NCBI GenBank assembly: GCA_015075625.1
Contig: JABTTZ010000003.1
Location: forward strand, 558,001-622,000
DNA: 64,000 nucleotides
Direction of reading: 5' to 3'
Source of the DNA: Anaerolineales bacterium
GTDB taxonomy: Bacteria > Chloroflexota > Anaerolineae > Aggregatilineales > UBA2796
Part shown: positions 1 through 9,425 of the stretch, one piece after another
Position numbering within the stretch: position 1 is the first letter of the stretch
Layout: each line of letters starts with the position of its first letter
Notes under the pieces: model-generated
Told to the model about the DNA's origin: nothing
What the model saw: only the letters and a program-made list of their open reading frames with translations
Databases searched by the model: none
Made by a program: the position numbers and the translations under genes

Positions 1-598
1 TAATGAGCGCCCCCTGTGCATGAGCATGGGCAGTGAGCGCTGCCATGTCGTGCATTGCGCCGGTGCGGTAATTCACATGGGTGAGCAGGACGACAGCCGT
101 TTCCGTGGTAATCGCAGTGGGCAGATCGGCTGCCTGAACAAGGCGCAGATCATACCCGCCGCCAAGCAGATCAATGACCCCTTGTGCCATGTACAAATCA
201 GTAGGGAAATTGTCGATTTCCGAGACGATCACCCGCCGCTCTGGACGAAGGCGAAGGGCGGCGACGAGTGTTTTGAACACATTCACCGAGGTCGAATCGG
301 CAACAACGACCTCCCCCGATGCAGCCCCAATCAGGCGGGCGATTTTATCCCCCACGCGGCGGGGCATTTCGTACCAACCCGCCTGATTCCACCCCCGGAC
401 AAGCAGCATCCCCCATTCCTCACGAATGGCTGCCTCTAGACGGGCGGGCGTCCCTTTCGGGAGCGCCCCCAACGAGTTTCCATCAAGGTAAATTACGTTC
501 GGTGGAAGGATGAATTCATCCCGAAACGGGGCTAAGGGATCGCTGGCATCAAGCGCCTCGGCGTCGGCACGACTCAACGGGCGCGAGGGGTGGCTCAT
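1..598 (-). CDS. kynU: Kynureninase, N-terminal part (cut by the window edge)
   Basis: The minus strand is open from an ATG at 598 to the left edge, giving 199 residues of an expected 400 or so. Kynureninase is a cytosolic PLP-dependent fold-type I hydrolase that cleaves kynurenine to anthranilate and alanine in tryptophan catabolism. The N-terminus shows family signatures: 'YLDGNSLGALP' near residue 38, 'EEWGMLLVRGWN' near 65, then 'VVVADSTSVNVFKTL' and 'VSEIDNFPTDLYM', which shape the cofactor pocket. The PLP lysine would lie beyond the window. The start is 8 bp after the stop of the GAF/SpoIIE gene, so they may be cotranscribed, although no functional link is evident. Assignment is by motif recognition and is strong. 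Confidence 0.9.
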   Translation of the reverse strand, partial: MSHPSRPLSRADAEALDASDPLAPFRDEFILPPNVIYLDGNSLGALPKGTPARLEAAIREEWGMLLVRGWNQAGWYEMPRRVGDKIARLIGAASGEVVVADSTSVNVFKTLVAALRLRPERRVIVSEIDNFPTDLYMAQGVIDLLGGGYDLRLVQAADLPTAITTETAVVLLTHVNYRTGAMHDMAALTAHAHAQGALI

Positions 599-605
599 AG
601 GGACT

Positions 606-3600
606 TCACTCCATCATTGGCGGGTTGACAGGCTTCAACATCGGCTTTTCCATCGGTGGGCGTCCGGTGCGCTTTTCACCGAGGCGTTTCAAGACAATCA
701 AGGTGAGGTCATCAAATTGGGGGACAGAGCCGCTGAACTCATCAACACCGCGCATGACGCGATCTGTGATTTCTTGGGCGCTCAGCGTCCGATGTGTCAA
801 AACGGTAGATTGCAACCCTACAACGCCGAATTCAGCGTTATCAGCACGCAGCGCATCGGTGATACCATCCGTGTAGGCGACCATGATATCTCCCGGCTCA
901 AGGATAATGCGTCGCTTTTCTAGGCGCATCGTCTCCACCACGCCAAGTGCAATACCCTTTCCAGATAGTTCCGCCGTAGCACCCTCACTGTTGATCACCA
1001 ACGGCGGATTATGCCCCATACAGGCGTAGACAATCTCCCCGGTGCGGGGGTCCCACACGCCGTACCAGACCGTGACGAATAAATCCGTCCGGCTATCAGA
1101 AAGGAGAAGTTGGTTCACCCGCAGCATGGTTTCCACCGGATCGGTGCGGGTGAAAGCGGCAGCGCGGATGTTCGTCCGGCACAGCGCCATAAAGAGCGCC
1201 GCCGGAACGCCCTTATCGGCAACATCGGCAATGACGATCCCGATTCGATTTTCTTTCAGAGGGATAAAGTCGTAGAAATCACCGCCAACCTGCCGTGCGG
1301 CGCGGTAGAAGGTTGCTAACTCCCACCCTCTGGGAGAGGGAAGTTTATCGGGGAGGAAACTGCGCTGGATGCCTTGCGCCACTTCCAGTTCCCGCTCCAA
1401 GCGCTGCTGCTGGTTGACCTGTTCTTGAAGGCGTGCCGTCTCTAGGGCTAATGCTGCTTGGTGGGCAATCCCGCTCAGAATCTTCAGCCGTTGGTGGCGG
1501 TTGCCCGGTTCGCCTAAGGCGGGACGCTCCACCAGCATCACCCCAATGAGGACGCCTTTCGCCACAAAGGGTAGGGCAACAACAGTTTTTACCTCCAACA
1601 AGGCAACGAGTTCAGCCGGCAGTTGGGCGCGAGGGTGTTTGCTGATCTCTGGATCGGGATCATCATCATCGCCAGTCAGGATCAATGCCGTCCCGTGTGT
1701 CAGCATAGCAAGAGCAAAGGGGTGATCCTCATCCAGAGTAAACGTTTTGAAGATGGTTTCCCCTTCGGTGGACAGCCCGTATGCCGAGACACCATAAAAT
1801 TGCCGATCTTCTGCACGGTATTCAAGAATCACACACCACGACACACCGACAAGCATCGGCGTCAGGCGGGTGAGCGTATCGAACGTTCCGACAAGATCAA
1901 GCGTACTATTGACGGACTCGGCAACGGAAAGAAGTGCTGTCGTCACCCACGCTTCTTCTTGTTGGGCGGCGAAAAGCTGCGCCCCTTCAATGGCAAGCGC
2001 TGCCTGATTGGCAAAGGTATTGATGATCTCAATATCCTCGGCGTTGAATTGATCCGGCCCGATCCGTTCGACGGCAAGCAAACCGATCTCCCGCCCACCA
2101 ACCTGCATTGGCGCATAGAGGCGATCTTGCCCACTTTCGGCAATCATCGGGTCGGGTAGTTCCATCCGCCGCAGCAATTCCCACATTTGGTCGATCACTG
2201 GGCGGCGTCCGTCCGCCTCGCCTAAGATACATTGCCCCAAGACCTCTGCTTCGTTGACGACGCCGCGCACCGCCCGCACAACGTAATCCACCCGTTCTTC
2301 CCCCCGCCGCAGCAAGATGAGGGCAGCCTCGTAATCAACGACGCGCTCTAAACTTCCCAACAACCCATCAAGGACACTCTGAAGGTCTAAGGAGGAGACG
2401 AGGACGGCGCTCACTTCACGAAGTGTTTCGGCAAGGATACGACGGCGTGTTTCGGTGGCAAACAACCCGGCATTCCGAATGCCAATCGCCACTGTATCCG
2501 CCAGCGCTTGGACAAGCGTCACATCTTCGGGGGTAAATGCTTCTCGATCTGTACTCTGAATATCGAAAACACCGAGTGTCCGGTTGTTCAAGGCAATGGG
2601 AACGGTCATCTCGCTGCGGGTATCTTCAATCCCCGGTGCCGTCACATAGCGCTCGTCACGCCCTACATCGCCGCTGATCAGGGCGTGTCCCGTTCGCGCC
2701 ACCCAGGGGATGAATCCATTATCGTTCAGATTGTAGGAAAGCTGCTCAATCGACCACCGGGCGCTGTGAGCGCCGCTCCCGCTGCGAAAGACAATCCGTT
2801 CCCCACTGCGCAAAAAGAGGTGAACGCGATCATAGCCAAAGTAATCGGAGACGAGATCGACCACCTCATCAAGTAGATCGTTCACGTCCAAAATGGAGAC
2901 CACTGCCCGCGATGCTTCAGCGACGGCATTCAGCCGCTCAGCTTGCCGCCGTGCCGCATCGAAGGTTTCCGCCTCTTGGATCGCCAGCGCCAACTGCCCG
3001 GCAAGCGATTCCAACGTGAAGGCGTCATCATCCTTGAAGGCGTCCAATTGATCGCTTTGCACATCCAGAACGCCCAAAACGCGCCGCTCAATCATGAGCG
3101 GCAGGCAAAATTCAGAGCGTGTTTTGGGCAGGGCAGCAAGCGGCAAGTAACGAGAGTCCTTGCTGACATCGGGGACGATAATCGCCCCCGCTTGGCTATA
3201 GGCTGCCCCCGCCAAGCCCTCTCCGGGCTTCAAGGCAAAGGCGCGTCGATCAAAGTCATTTTGGCTGCTGGCGCGTAGACGCACCTCATCCCGATGCGGA
3301 TCGTAGGTGTAGACATTCACCGCATAGTAATTGAAGGTATTGTGAACAAGGGTGACAATCTGCCGAAACAGATTAGGGAGCGGCTGGACGGCGGTCAGTT
3401 GGCGGGTCACCTCGCTGATCACGCGCAGTTGGTCGGCACGGGTGCGGGCTTGGCGGTAAAGTTGGGCGTTTTTAATAGCGCTGGCAATTTGGTTGGCAAT
3501 CACCGTCAACAAACGCAACTGCTCATCACTAAAGGAGTCGGCTTGATCGCTCTGGACGGCAATTACCCCAATTCCCTCCCCGCCGACAAGAAGTGGCACA

Positions 3601-4079
3601 AAGAGCGCCGAACGGGGGGGATTCACGCTGTCGTAGCTTGGTTGGGCGGGCAATGCTTCCCACTCGCGGACAAAATCGCCTACCCGTATCCCGCTCCCCG
3701 TCTTACGCACCCAACCAATCAAGCCGCTGGATGCCCCACCGAGGAATCGCTGGGGGGGAAGGCGTTCGCCATCGCGCACCCACACTCTGATCGCGTAATC
3801 ATCATTCTCGAACAAGCCAAGCTGAAAATTCCGTGTATCAACAATGCGCGAGGCTTGTTGATAGACGAGTTCATTCAGGGCATCGGGGCGAAGCTGCGCA
3901 CCGAGGATTGCCCGCCCAATGCCCACCAACATTTCCAAATCGGGTCGGGATGCGCTCTGTTCGGCGCGTTCCCGCCCGCGTTTTAAGCCTCGGATATAGC
4001 CAACAAGCAAGCCAACCGTCAGCATTCCGACGGTCAGCAAACTGACGGCAACAATGACGACGACTAGGTTGAGTTCCAC
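606..4079 (-). CDS. Five-GAF sensor protein with SpoIIE/RsbU-type PP2C phosphatase domain
   Basis: 1157 residues from a GTG start. One N-terminal membrane helix (about 6-28) is followed by five tandem GAF-like domains (roughly 50-210, 215-375, 385-545, 550-705, 715-875), a short coiled linker ('QQQRLERELEVAQGIQ') and a C-terminal SpoIIE/PP2C phosphatase (about 905-1125). The phosphatase shows the metal-binding signatures 'GGDFYDF', 'DVADKGVPAALFMAL' and 'YTDGITDA'. In the family such enzymes dephosphorylate a STAS-domain antagonist and so free it to sequester an anti-sigma kinase. The two genes upstream encode exactly those partners and precede it by 16 bp, so this is probably the input and phosphatase arm of a partner-switching pathway. 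The GAF ligands cannot be read from sequence. The domain count is by eye and may be off by one. Confidence 0.88.
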   Translation of the reverse strand: MELNLVVVIVAVSLLTVGMLTVGLLVGYIRGLKRGRERAEQSASRPDLEMLVGIGRAILGAQLRPDALNELVYQQASRIVDTRNFQLGLFENDDYAIRVWVRDGERLPPQRFLGGASSGLIGWVRKTGSGIRVGDFVREWEALPAQPSYDSVNPPRSALFVPLLVGGEGIGVIAVQSDQADSFSDEQLRLLTVIANQIASAIKNAQLYRQARTRADQLRVISEVTRQLTAVQPLPNLFRQIVTLVHNTFNYYAVNVYTYDPHRDEVRLRASSQNDFDRRAFALKPGEGLAGAAYSQAGAIIVPDVSKDSRYLPLAALPKTRSEFCLPLMIERRVLGVLDVQSDQLDAFKDDDAFTLESLAGQLALAIQEAETFDAARRQAERLNAVAEASRAVVSILDVNDLLDEVVDLVSDYFGYDRVHLFLRSGERIVFRSGSGAHSARWSIEQLSYNLNDNGFIPWVARTGHALISGDVGRDERYVTAPGIEDTRSEMTVPIALNNRTLGVFDIQSTDREAFTPEDVTLVQALADTVAIGIRNAGLFATETRRRILAETLREVSAVLVSSLDLQSVLDGLLGSLERVVDYEAALILLRRGEERVDYVVRAVRGVVNEAEVLGQCILGEADGRRPVIDQMWELLRRMELPDPMIAESGQDRLYAPMQVGGREIGLLAVERIGPDQFNAEDIEIINTFANQAALAIEGAQLFAAQQEEAWVTTALLSVAESVNSTLDLVGTFDTLTRLTPMLVGVSWCVILEYRAEDRQFYGVSAYGLSTEGETIFKTFTLDEDHPFALAMLTHGTALILTGDDDDPDPEISKHPRAQLPAELVALLEVKTVVALPFVAKGVLIGVMLVERPALGEPGNRHQRLKILSGIAHQAALALETARLQEQVNQQQRLERELEVAQGIQRSFLPDKLPSPRGWELATFYRAARQVGGDFYDFIPLKENRIGIVIADVADKGVPAALFMALCRTNIRAAAFTRTDPVETMLRVNQLLLSDSRTDLFVTVWYGVWDPRTGEIVYACMGHNPPLVINSEGATAELSGKGIALGVVETMRLEKRRIILEPGDIMVAYTDGITDALRADNAEFGVVGLQSTVLTHRTLSAQEITDRVMRGVDEFSGSVPQFDDLTLIVLKRLGEKRTGRPPMEKPMLKPVNPPMME

Positions 4080-4095
4080 AGCCGAAATCCGAAGG

Positions 4096-4884
4096 CTAGG
4101 CAGACAAGATGGCAGCTACCGCATCTTGCGCGGTGGGTTTGATGATGAATAATGTGTCGAATCCCGACATTTCAAAGGTTTCTTGAACGCGGGGCTTGAG
4201 TCCGGCAAGGGTAATTCCCCCATTCAGCGCTTGTAAACGGCGTAAGGCACTGAGCAGCGCCTTTAGCCCTGTGCTGGAGATGTAGGTTACACCGTCCATA
4301 TCAACGACAATTCGCCGCTGCCCAGCGCTGATCTGGCTGGTGAGTGCCGCTTCTAACTGCCGTCCAACAGATGAATCCACCCGCCCAACAGGTGCCATGA
4401 CCAGCACCCCGTCGTCGGTTGTATAGACGGTAAAAGGTGTGGGCGTTTCTGGCATAACACGCTCGCCTTCCCCCCGTTTCACCATGGTCAACACATTATG
4501 CCCATTCTTATAGGCGTAATGGACAGCGTTCATCGTTTTTGTGATGAAATACCACCCCAACCCGCCCGGTTCACGGTTTTCCAGTGGGCTATTTGTATCC
4601 GGCGCCGGAAGCGTTGTTGGGTCAAAGGGGGCGCTTTCATCAGCGACGATCATCGTCAATTGAGCGGGTTGAAGACGAAGGATCAATTCAATCGTATAAT
4701 CGTCCCCACCGCCGCCATAGCCATGCTCAATGATGTTTGTACACCATTCATCCACCGCCATTTGACAGTGGTAGGAGGCACGATCATCCAGCCCAACCGT
4801 GTTTGCCGCTTCTGCTACGAAATCACAGGCGAGTAGAACACGCTCCAAAACGCCCGGAATTACCAACCGTCGTTCTTCAGCCAT
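4096..4884 (-). CDS. RsbW-like serine kinase (HATPase) fused to a STAS domain
   Basis: About 262 residues. The N-terminal half is an anti-sigma-type GHKL kinase: N-box 'AVDEWCTNIIEHGY', G1 'DESAPFDP', G2 'GGLGWYFI'. The C-terminal half (about 155-262) is a STAS domain with 'VDMDGVTYISSTGLKAL', whose Ser pair is the usual phospho-acceptor. RsbW-type kinases bind and inhibit a sigma factor or another client and phosphorylate the STAS antagonist. Here kinase and a STAS domain share one chain, which is unusual because they are normally separate. I prefer the ATG at 4884, about 9 nt after AGGTGAG, over the ATG at 4893. The gene lies between a free STAS gene and the phosphatase gene. No sigma factor is adjacent, so the client is unknown. 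Confidence 0.87.
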   Translation of the reverse strand: MAEERRLVIPGVLERVLLACDFVAEAANTVGLDDRASYHCQMAVDEWCTNIIEHGYGGGGDDYTIELILRLQPAQLTMIVADESAPFDPTTLPAPDTNSPLENREPGGLGWYFITKTMNAVHYAYKNGHNVLTMVKRGEGERVMPETPTPFTVYTTDDGVLVMAPVGRVDSSVGRQLEAALTSQISAGQRRIVVDMDGVTYISSTGLKALLSALRRLQALNGGITLAGLKPRVQETFEMSGFDTLFIIKPTAQDAVAAILSA

Positions 4885-4907
4885 GAGGGGCATCTCACCT
4901 GCCGGCG

Positions 4908-5240
4908 CTAGAAGCTGCCGACTGCTTCCACTTGAGTCATAAAGACTTGGAAGATCATGTTCAAGCCCGCCAATTCAAGGACTTCTTTCGCCCGTGCCGA
5001 GGGGCTGGCAATCCGAATATCGCCGTTGTTGCTGCGGATTTTCTTCACCGCAGCGACCATCTCGCGCAGCCCGGCGCTGCTCATGTACTCCACACCGCTT
5101 AAATCAAGGACAAGCATCGTGCGCCCGGCATCGATTTGTTCATTCAGAGAATCACCCAATTTATTTGCATTGGTACTGTCCACACGTCCGCTCACTTCAA
5201 TCAAAACAACGCGGCGCATTTCAGAAACATTGATGTGCAT
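4908..5240 (-). CDS. STAS-domain anti-sigma factor antagonist
   Basis: A 110-residue single STAS domain resembling SpoIIAA/RsbV. The phosphorylation loop reads 'LDLSGVEYMSSAGLREM' with Ser54-Ser55, and 'EVSGRVDSTNANKL' is the typical first half. In this family the unphosphorylated form binds the RsbW-like kinase and releases its client; the kinase phosphorylates the serine and the PP2C phosphatase removes it. The ATG at 5240 is preferred because GGGGAG (5251-5256) sits 10 nt upstream; a TTG six codons earlier is possible. It is the first gene of the module and is followed by the kinase-STAS fusion 23 bp later. Confidence 0.92.
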   Translation of the reverse strand: MHINVSEMRRVVLIEVSGRVDSTNANKLGDSLNEQIDAGRTMLVLDLSGVEYMSSAGLREMVAAVKKIRSNNGDIRIASPSARAKEVLELAGLNMIFQVFMTQVEAVGSF

Positions 5241-5306
5241 AAGGATGTCTCTCCCCAAAAAAGCCTATACCATAATGCTGGCGGCATTATAACATACAGA
5301 ATACGC

Positions 5307-6320
5307 TTAGCGCCCAAAAGCAACAATGACCGGATGGTGATCCGAGCCACCCGTATCTTCGCCCACATGGGCAGAGAGCGCCCGCAGTCCGCCCCGATAA
5401 AAGATATGATCCAGCCGCACAAGCAAGGGGATGGGCAAGGGTGAGCCTCTCCCACGCGGAAGACTCTGCGGCGTTTGCCAGTTGGGAAAGGTCAATCCCA
5501 AGCCATAGCCCACCTCGCGGTAAGCGTCGCTCATGACCGCCGCAATCTCAGCATAGACATTCGTCTGGTCATTCAGATTCATGTCCCCTGCCATGATTAC
5601 AATGCCATGTTCCGCCTTCACCCGCGCCAAAAGGTAGCCCACCTCACGGGCGCGAGGTTCGGCATCGAAAAGAACCCCCACCATCCCAGGATGGACAGGG
5701 TGGACGTTGTAGATTACCACATCCCCTGCCGGCGTAGCGATCACAACGCGCTGCTGCCCCTGACGGTTTGGAATGTCGGCGTGGGTAAAGTAACGATCCT
5801 CGCGAATGGGAAATTTGCTCAGGACGCCTTGCCCATCGGTACGCAGTGTGCCATGTAAGGCACGGTATGGGTACTGCCCCGCCAAATCGCGCTCAAGCTG
5901 TGCGGCAAGGGCATCGCTCAGTTCTTGCAAGCAAACAATATCGGCATCCATCTCGGCAATCACCCGCACCATCGGCGCAAGGTGAACATCCTCGGCGTGC
6001 AGGTTATAGGTCATCAGCGTAAATGAAGCCGTTTCGGGAGGCAGGGTGGGGCTTTGACGAAGGTACAGTCCGCCATAGGTAAGGATGAATTCTAGGGCAG
6101 GAAGCGCCGCCCCCCACGCCACCCGCCGCCGCCGAAAAAGGATTGCCAATGGCAAAACAATCAGCCCCGGCAGCATCAGCCAATGGGCAAAGCTGTTCAG
6201 GAAACCAATCGGGGCAAAGGCAATATCGCTCACAAAGCGGCGGGCAATCAAAAAAAGAGCGGCGGCGACACTGTACAAACCACCTGTTGCCCATAAGAGG
6301 CGCGAGACGAAAGGGATCAT
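5307..6320 (-). CDS. Membrane-anchored endonuclease/exonuclease/phosphatase (EEP) family protein
   Basis: 337 residues. Three hydrophobic helices fill about residues 1-90, followed by an EEP-fold hydrolase domain. EEP signatures appear in order: 'TYNLHAED', 'VCLQELS', 'IYNVHPVHPG', 'MAGDMNLND', 'LDHIFYRG' and C-terminal 'SDHHPV', covering the metal-binding Asn/Glu and the catalytic Asp/His positions. Members of this DNase I-like superfamily cleave phosphodiesters in nucleic acids, phospholipids or inositol phosphates; the substrate here is unknown. The domain should face outward or sit at the membrane. It lies 30 bp downstream of the radical SAM gene's start in a run of same-strand genes. Confidence 0.85.
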   Translation of the reverse strand: MIPFVSRLLWATGGLYSVAAALFLIARRFVSDIAFAPIGFLNSFAHWLMLPGLIVLPLAILFRRRRVAWGAALPALEFILTYGGLYLRQSPTLPPETASFTLMTYNLHAEDVHLAPMVRVIAEMDADIVCLQELSDALAAQLERDLAGQYPYRALHGTLRTDGQGVLSKFPIREDRYFTHADIPNRQGQQRVVIATPAGDVVIYNVHPVHPGMVGVLFDAEPRAREVGYLLARVKAEHGIVIMAGDMNLNDQTNVYAEIAAVMSDAYREVGYGLGLTFPNWQTPQSLPRGRGSPLPIPLLVRLDHIFYRGGLRALSAHVGEDTGGSDHHPVIVAFGR

Positions 6321-6350
6321 GAGTGCGTTGAAATGTCCTCGCCTTCCTGA

Positions 6351-8288
6351 TTAGCCACTCGTCAGAGGAATCACCTCGCCTAGATCGCGCCCGCGCAAAT
6401 GCTTGGGAACAACAGGCGGACATTCCCATGCTTCGGCGGGGGTGTTCATCCGCGTCTGGGTAAATTTGGGCAAAATCCCGCAAGCAAAGCATTGGTCGCG
6501 GCAGTCTACCCGCGTTTCCCCCCGCTGGGACATCAGATAATCATCGAGCAGGAATTTCTTCTTCACCGCCACATCAAGATGTTCCCATGGGAAGATTTCA
6601 TCAAGAGGGCGTGTGCGTTGGGTGTAGAACGTCATGTCTAGCCCACAGGCAGCAAACGCCGTCTCCCATGTCTCGAACGAGAAATGATCTTGCCAAGCGT
6701 CAAACCTTGCCCCGTGTTCCCATGCGTGCCGAATCACCCGCCCCAAACGCCGATCTCCCCGACTGAGGAACGCCTCAAAGACGGTTTCCTTCGGGTTGTT
6801 CCAGCGCAGGTGCAGCCCGTTTCCTTTCACCTGATCTTTCAAGAGACGTTGTTTGGCGTAAACCTGATCCAGTGTATCGCAGGCGACCCACTGAAAGGGT
6901 GTGTGCGGCTTGGGAACGAACGTACTCACACTCACGTTGAGCGTCGCCCGATTCCCGTGAAAAGCACGCCCCTCTTGAAGGACACGTTTGGAAAGATCGA
7001 TGATCGCTTGCACATCGTCCAGCGTTTCGGAGGGGTGTCCGATCATGAAATAGAGCTTGATTGTCCGCCATCCGCGCTTGTAGATTTCCCGTGCCGTCGT
7101 CAAGACCTGTTCATCAGGGACATATTTGTTGATGATGTCGCGCATCTTCTCTGTGGCGGCTTCCGGCGCAAGCGTGAACCCGCTCCGCCGTGTATCTTTG
7201 AGGGCGTCCATCAAATCGGCAGACATGCTTTCGATGCGCAGACTTGGCAGCCCAATACTCAAGCCCTGTGCGCCCCATTCATCCCCAATAAGCGTCACAA
7301 GGTCTTTCACGTTTGTATAGTCTGAGGACGACAAACTGAGAAGTCCGATTTCCTCAAACCCTGTGTTCGCCACAATCTCGCCCACCGCCTGAACGACCTC
7401 GGCAACGGAGCGTTCCCGCACCGGACGGGTGACCATACCCGCGTGGCAAAAGCGGCAGCCCCGTGTACAGCCGCGCATGATCTCAATGGGGGCGCGGTTG
7501 TGAACGGTATCGACGTTCGGGACAATAAACTTTGTGAAGGGGGGCGGCAAAATCGGGACGATTCGTTTTAAGATTTTTGCGGGAGCATCCGACATGTTCG
7601 GCGTGATTGCCTGCACCCGCCCATCGGCATGATAAGCAACATCATAGAAACTAGGGATGTAAAGCCCCTCCACCCTTGCCAACTGCCGAAGCTGTTCGCG
7701 GCGGGGCTGCCCCTTCGTCGCCATGAGGATGCGGGCAATATCAAGGATGATCTCCTCGCCCTCGCCAATGACGAATGCATCGATAAAATCTGCCATCGGT
7801 TCGGGGTTGAAACAGGCATGACCACCAGCGATCACCAACGGGTAGCGTTCATCGCGCTCTGCGGCGAGGATAGGCATTCCCGCCAGATCGAGCATCGTCA
7901 GCGCGTTGGTGAAAAGCTGTTCGTAGGGAAGGCTGATCCCTAACAGGTCAAAGGCACGAATAGCATGTTTCGTCTCTAGGCTGTAGAGCGGAATATCTGC
8001 CCGCCGCATGGCATCTTCCATATCCACCCAGGGGCTGTAGACGCGCTCTGCCAGCATATCGGGCTGCTTGTTATAGACATCGTAAAGCAGCATCAACCCC
8101 AGATTCGACATACCGAGGTCGTAAATGTCAGGGAAGGCAAGGGCGGCGCGGAAGGGTGTTGTCTGCCAATCCTTGACGACTTGATTGTACTCGCCACCGA
8201 CATAGCGCCCCGGCTTCGTCACCGAGCGCAAGACGCGATCCAGTTTTCGTTCAATCTGTTCAGGGGATGGAATCACAGTAAACCTCAC
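6351..8288 (-). CDS. B12-binding-type radical SAM protein (TIGR03960-like)
   Basis: 645 residues from a GTG start. An N-terminal cobalamin-binding-like Rossmann region ('FPDIYDLGMSNLGLMLLYD') precedes the radical SAM core, whose cluster motif 'CTRGCRFC' is at about residues 271-280. Later parts include 'PKPHTPFQW' and a C-terminal Cys-rich segment 'CRDQCFACGI'. This matches the TIGR03960 family, which usually neighbours or is fused to a DUF2344/TIGR03936 protein in clusters with rne/rng or ribosomal genes. That partner is not visible here. The chemical reaction of the family is not established to my knowledge. Expected location is cytosolic. Confidence 0.88.
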   Translation of the reverse strand: MRFTVIPSPEQIERKLDRVLRSVTKPGRYVGGEYNQVVKDWQTTPFRAALAFPDIYDLGMSNLGLMLLYDVYNKQPDMLAERVYSPWVDMEDAMRRADIPLYSLETKHAIRAFDLLGISLPYEQLFTNALTMLDLAGMPILAAERDERYPLVIAGGHACFNPEPMADFIDAFVIGEGEEIILDIARILMATKGQPRREQLRQLARVEGLYIPSFYDVAYHADGRVQAITPNMSDAPAKILKRIVPILPPPFTKFIVPNVDTVHNRAPIEIMRGCTRGCRFCHAGMVTRPVRERSVAEVVQAVGEIVANTGFEEIGLLSLSSSDYTNVKDLVTLIGDEWGAQGLSIGLPSLRIESMSADLMDALKDTRRSGFTLAPEAATEKMRDIINKYVPDEQVLTTAREIYKRGWRTIKLYFMIGHPSETLDDVQAIIDLSKRVLQEGRAFHGNRATLNVSVSTFVPKPHTPFQWVACDTLDQVYAKQRLLKDQVKGNGLHLRWNNPKETVFEAFLSRGDRRLGRVIRHAWEHGARFDAWQDHFSFETWETAFAACGLDMTFYTQRTRPLDEIFPWEHLDVAVKKKFLLDDYLMSQRGETRVDCRDQCFACGILPKFTQTRMNTPAEAWECPPVVPKHLRGRDLGEVIPLTSG

Positions 8289-8336
8289 GACGCGCTTACG
8301 AACAATACAGAGAATCTAGAGACAACCATGATTGTA

Positions 8337-9377
8337 TCAGCCTTTGCTGCTATCCCAGACAATCACCCGCGCTTGGGGTTGAGGGGTTGTCCACTCCCAA
8401 AGAAACCGCGCATCCGAGATCGTCAGATTGACACAGCCATGACTGCGCTTGAAGCCAAACCCATCATGCCAATAGACAGCGTGAAAACCGACCTCGCCCG
8501 TAAAAAACATGGCATAGGGAACGGCGGGGAGGGAGTACCCATCTGCCTCGCCCATCGACCCGCGCAGGTTTGTCCGCTCTAAGCGCTGGTAAATCTGAAA
8601 GCTCCCTGCCGGCGTACTTGTATTGCTCAAGCCAGTGGAGACAAGCGTCCCCCCAACGAGCCGATCCCCCTCGTAATAATGGGCGGTTTGTTCATAGAGA
8701 TCAACAGCGATCCACCGCTCGCCGGCTTGTGGGGTGTATTGTGGGCGGCGGGTGGGGTCGATCAGGGCGATCTTGCGCTGCTCAATCCACTGCCCGGGTG
8801 CAATGAGATACCACGTCCAGCCGCCCTTTTTCACCGCCGCATAAAGGGTCACCAACGTGTAGCGTTTGACCACCGCCCACTCAGCGCGGGTTACACCGCC
8901 GGGGATATGGGCGGGAATGGACGCTTGCAAGACCCACGCCACAGGGTAGCGAGGCACTTCGTCAAAGGTGACTCCGGCAAACTCTGAGGCAAAGGTTTTC
9001 GTCAGATCGGTGATCCGAATCCACGTCCCATCGCGCAGCTTGGCAAAGCCATCTTTGACCCCGTACAAACTGACAAAATTCGTCCCATCACCAGCGCCCC
9101 CCACCGCAGCCCCGTTTGGCGCGTCATAGAGGGGAGCGCCAGCAGTGACGCGGTAAAAGGTGTACCCATCAACTTCCTTCACATTCACAGTGATAGGGGT
9201 TACTTTGGGCGCGGGGTAGGCGTTTATCGCCGCCAAAAGCGCCTCATATTGAGCGGTGGGTAACCCGTGTGTACAGCCGGGGAGCGTTTCCGCCGCGGTG
9301 CAGTCCTGTGCGGCTGCCGGAATTGTCGGCAGGATAAGGGCAGCCAACAGAAACACAGCAAAAAGACGTTTGACCAT
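8337..9377 (-). CDS. Secreted L,D-transpeptidase (YkuD domain)
   Basis: 346 residues with a clear signal peptide ('MVKRLFAVFLLAALILPTIPAAAQ'-type, split here as h-region then AAA-Q cleavage). An SH3-like region occupies about 75-125, and the YkuD catalytic domain about 230-346. The active-site motif is 'HAVYWHDGF...SHGCVNL', with the nucleophile Cys near residue 312. In the family such enzymes form 3-3 cross-links in peptidoglycan or attach proteins to it outside the membrane. The neighbours, rlmN and the radical SAM gene, give no pathway context. Confidence 0.92.
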   Translation of the reverse strand: MVKRLFAVFLLAALILPTIPAAAQDCTAAETLPGCTHGLPTAQYEALLAAINAYPAPKVTPITVNVKEVDGYTFYRVTAGAPLYDAPNGAAVGGAGDGTNFVSLYGVKDGFAKLRDGTWIRITDLTKTFASEFAGVTFDEVPRYPVAWVLQASIPAHIPGGVTRAEWAVVKRYTLVTLYAAVKKGGWTWYLIAPGQWIEQRKIALIDPTRRPQYTPQAGERWIAVDLYEQTAHYYEGDRLVGGTLVSTGLSNTSTPAGSFQIYQRLERTNLRGSMGEADGYSLPAVPYAMFFTGEVGFHAVYWHDGFGFKRSHGCVNLTISDARFLWEWTTPQPQARVIVWDSSKG

Positions 9378-9425
9378 GAGTCCAATCCATCCTAAACTAG
9401 CACAAGAGTCGTTCAGGGGAGGGCA

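Noticed and set aside
20-923. Open frames on the plus strand at the left edge
   Set aside because: The minus strand codes for recognisable kynureninase and the SpoIIE phosphatase here; the plus-strand frames have no family features.
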